Below are positions 5,498-6,594 of a stretch of 6,594 nucleotides of DNA, piece after piece. Location of the stretch: contig URTG01000097.1 in assembly GCA_900550705.1 (NCBI GenBank), forward strand, positions 1 through 6,594, written 5' to 3'. Source of the DNA: an uncultured Eubacteriales bacterium (lineage in GTDB: Bacteria; Bacillota; Clostridia; Oscillospirales; Oscillospiraceae). The stretch's first letter is position 1, and each line of letters starts with the position of its first letter. Under the pieces are notes generated by a model. The model saw only the letters and a program-made list of their open reading frames with translations, did not search any database and was not told the origin of the DNA. The translations under genes were made by a program, and so were the position numbers.

Positions 5498-6206
5498 ACA
5501 TTTGTCCAAGTCCTTCGGCGACCACCTGGTGCTGGACGACATCTCCGAGCACATCGCCCCGGGGGAGAAGGTGGTGGTCCTGGGGCCCTCCGGCTCCGGC
5601 AAGTCCACCTTCCTCCGCTGCCTGAACCTGCTGGAGACGCCCACCAAGGGCAGCATCACCTTTCAGGGCACGGAGATCACCGACCCCAAGGTGAACATTG
5701 ATAAAATTCGCCAGCAGATGGGCATGGTGTTCCAGCACTTCAATCTGTTCCCCAACATGACCATCCGGAAGAACATCACCCTGGCCCCCGTCCGCACCGG
5801 CCTGATGAAGCAGGAGGAGGCGGACGACACCGCCGCCGCCCTGCTGAAGCGGGTGGGTCTGGAGGAGAAGGCCGATTCCTATCCCGGTCAGCTCTCCGGC
5901 GGCCAGAAGCAGCGCATCGCCATCGTCCGCGCCCTGGCCATGCAGCCCAAGCTCATGCTCTTTGATGAGCCCACCTCCGCCCTGGACCCCGAGATGGTAG
6001 GGGAGGTCCTGGAGGTCATGAAGCAGCTGGCCGACGACGGCATGACCATGGTGGTGGTCACCCACGAGATGGGCTTTGCCCGGGAGGTGGGCAGCCGGGT
6101 CCTGTTTATGGACGGCGGCCATATCCTGGAGCAGAACACCCCCAAGGAGTTCTTCGACCACCCCCAGAACGCCCGTACCCAGCTGTTTTTGTCCAAGGTC
6201 CTGTAA
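5484..6206 (+). CDS. Amino-acid ABC transporter ATP-binding protein (HisP/GlnQ type)
   Basis: This is the cytoplasmic ATPase that powers import. It is 240 aa, the standard length for the HisP/GlnQ subfamily. Visible motifs are Walker A GPSGSGKST (34-42), Q-loop Q84 in VFQHFNLFP, signature LSGGQ (137-141), Walker B LMLFDE (157-162), D-loop SALD (165-168) and H-loop H194 in VVTHEMGFA. All catalytic residues are present, so the subunit should be active as a dimer. It starts with GTG at 5484, 14 bases inside the end of the permease gene. A strong Shine-Dalgarno GGAAAGGAGG (5464-5473) lies 10 nt upstream within the permease coding sequence. The ending FFDHPQNARTQLFLSKVL is typical of the subfamily. 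The protein alone does not tell which amino acid is carried. Confidence 0.96.
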   Translation: MIDVKHLSKSFGDHLVLDDISEHIAPGEKVVVLGPSGSGKSTFLRCLNLLETPTKGSITFQGTEITDPKVNIDKIRQQMGMVFQHFNLFPNMTIRKNITLAPVRTGLMKQEEADDTAAALLKRVGLEEKADSYPGQLSGGQKQRIAIVRALAMQPKLMLFDEPTSALDPEMVGEVLEVMKQLADDGMTMVVVTHEMGFAREVGSRVLFMDGGHILEQNTPKEFFDHPQNARTQLFLSKVL

Positions 6207-6218
6207 AGCTTCCAAACG

Positions 6219-6268
6219 AAAAAACGTCCTGCCGCAAAGCCTTTTGGCCCCTGCGGCAGGACATTTTT
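6219..6268. terminator. Bidirectional terminator between convergent genes
   Basis: GTCCTGCCGCA (6226-6236) pairs perfectly with TGCGGCAGGAC (6252-6262), and an inner GCC-TTTT-GGC (6239-6248) closes the top. Outside the stem lie AAAAAA (6219-6224) and TTTTT (6264-6268), so each strand reads a stem followed by a U-tract. It ends the ABC operon on the plus strand and the rubrerythrin gene on the minus strand. Confidence 0.92.
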
Positions 6269-6277
6269 GCTTTTCTT

Positions 6278-6594
6278 TTAATAGTTTTCCGCTTTCAGCT
6301 GGAAGTAGGACTGGGGATGGGCACAGACGGGGCAGACCTCGGGGGCCTGCTTGCCCACCACAATGTGGCCGCAGTTGCTGCACTGCCACACCATGTCCCC
6401 CTCCCGGGAGAAGACCAGGCCGTTCTCCACGTTGGAGAGCAGCTTGCGATAGCGCTCCTCGTGCTCCTTCTCGATCTGGCCCACCTGCTGGAACAGGTCG
6501 GCCATGTGGTCAAAGCCCTCCTCCCGGGCCTCCTGGGCCATGTGAGCATACATGTCAGTCCACTCATAGTTCTCCCCCTCGGCGGCGGACTTCA
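6278..6594 (-). CDS. Rubrerythrin, C-terminal part (5' end outside the window)
   Basis: Rubrerythrin is a non-haem iron peroxidase of anaerobes that reduces hydrogen peroxide, usually fed by rubredoxin or NADH-linked carriers. The gene runs off the right edge. The first complete codon in the window is at 6592-6590 and the visible reading begins KSAAEGENYEWTDMYAHMA, so the ATG at 6553 is internal, not the start. Visible ferritin-like diiron ligands are the Glu of GENYEW and the E-K-E-H motif in GQIEKEHEERYRKLL. The C-terminal rubredoxin-like domain has two CxxC pairs, QCSNCGH and VCPVCAHP, that bind one iron. About 105 residues are present; the N-terminal half of the four-helix bundle is missing only because of the window edge. 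It is convergent with the ABC operon and shares its terminator. Confidence 0.95.
   Translation of the reverse strand, partial: KSAAEGENYEWTDMYAHMAQEAREEGFDHMADLFQQVGQIEKEHEERYRKLLSNVENGLVFSREGDMVWQCSNCGHIVVGKQAPEVCPVCAHPQSYFQLKAENY

Noticed and set aside
4460..6389. Long minus-strand frames opposite the permease and ATPase
   Set aside because: They are antisense shadows of clearly assigned ABC genes. One crosses the bidirectional terminator and enters the rubrerythrin gene in another frame.

Overview
The window is GC-rich, tightly packed bacterial DNA. It carries Gram-positive features: a tRNA-sensing T-box leader, intrinsic terminators with U-tracts, AGGAGG-type ribosome sites and a lipoprotein transporter subunit. 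Together with two redox proteins typical of strict anaerobes (a flavodoxin/2[4Fe-4S] protein and a rubrerythrin) and GC-biased codon use, this suggests a gut Clostridia bacterium, most likely of the Oscillospiraceae (Flavonifractor/Oscillibacter-like). That placement is inferred from style and remembered protein similarity, not from a search.

Layout. Positions 1-120 are non-coding and hold small hairpins plus a roughly 30-bp tandem duplication. A strong sigma-A promoter (123-151) then drives an EFR1-type flavodoxin/ferredoxin fusion (188-1012). A second promoter (1072-1100) starts a cysteine-specific T-box leader (about 1107-1333), followed by cysE (serine O-acetyltransferase, 1356-2063) and cysS (cysteinyl-tRNA synthetase, 2067-3515), closed by a strong terminator (3531-3572). 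A third promoter (3669-3697) drives a polar-amino-acid ABC importer: lipoprotein binding protein (3750-4583), an internal hairpin terminator (4595-4623), permease (4724-5497) and ATPase (5484-6206, overlapping the permease by 14 bp). A hairpin at 6219-6268, with U-tracts on both strands, separates this operon from a convergent, edge-truncated rubrerythrin gene on the minus strand (6278-6594).

How the genes work together. The T-box reads the charging state of tRNA-Cys. When uncharged tRNA-Cys builds up, the leader should antiterminate, raising both CysE (first committed step of cysteine synthesis) and CysS (charging of tRNA-Cys). The specifier codon (TGC) and the discriminator-contacting base (A, matching U73 of tRNA-Cys) agree. 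The adjacent importer has its own promoter. Cystine or cysteine is a reasonable guess for its substrate from position alone, but nothing in the proteins proves it. EFR1 and rubrerythrin are probably independent redox and oxidative-stress functions.

I see no mobile element, CRISPR array, rRNA or tRNA gene, and no clearly undescribed multi-gene system. The richest signals are the complete T-box, the unexplained repeat block at the left edge and the attenuator inside the ABC operon.
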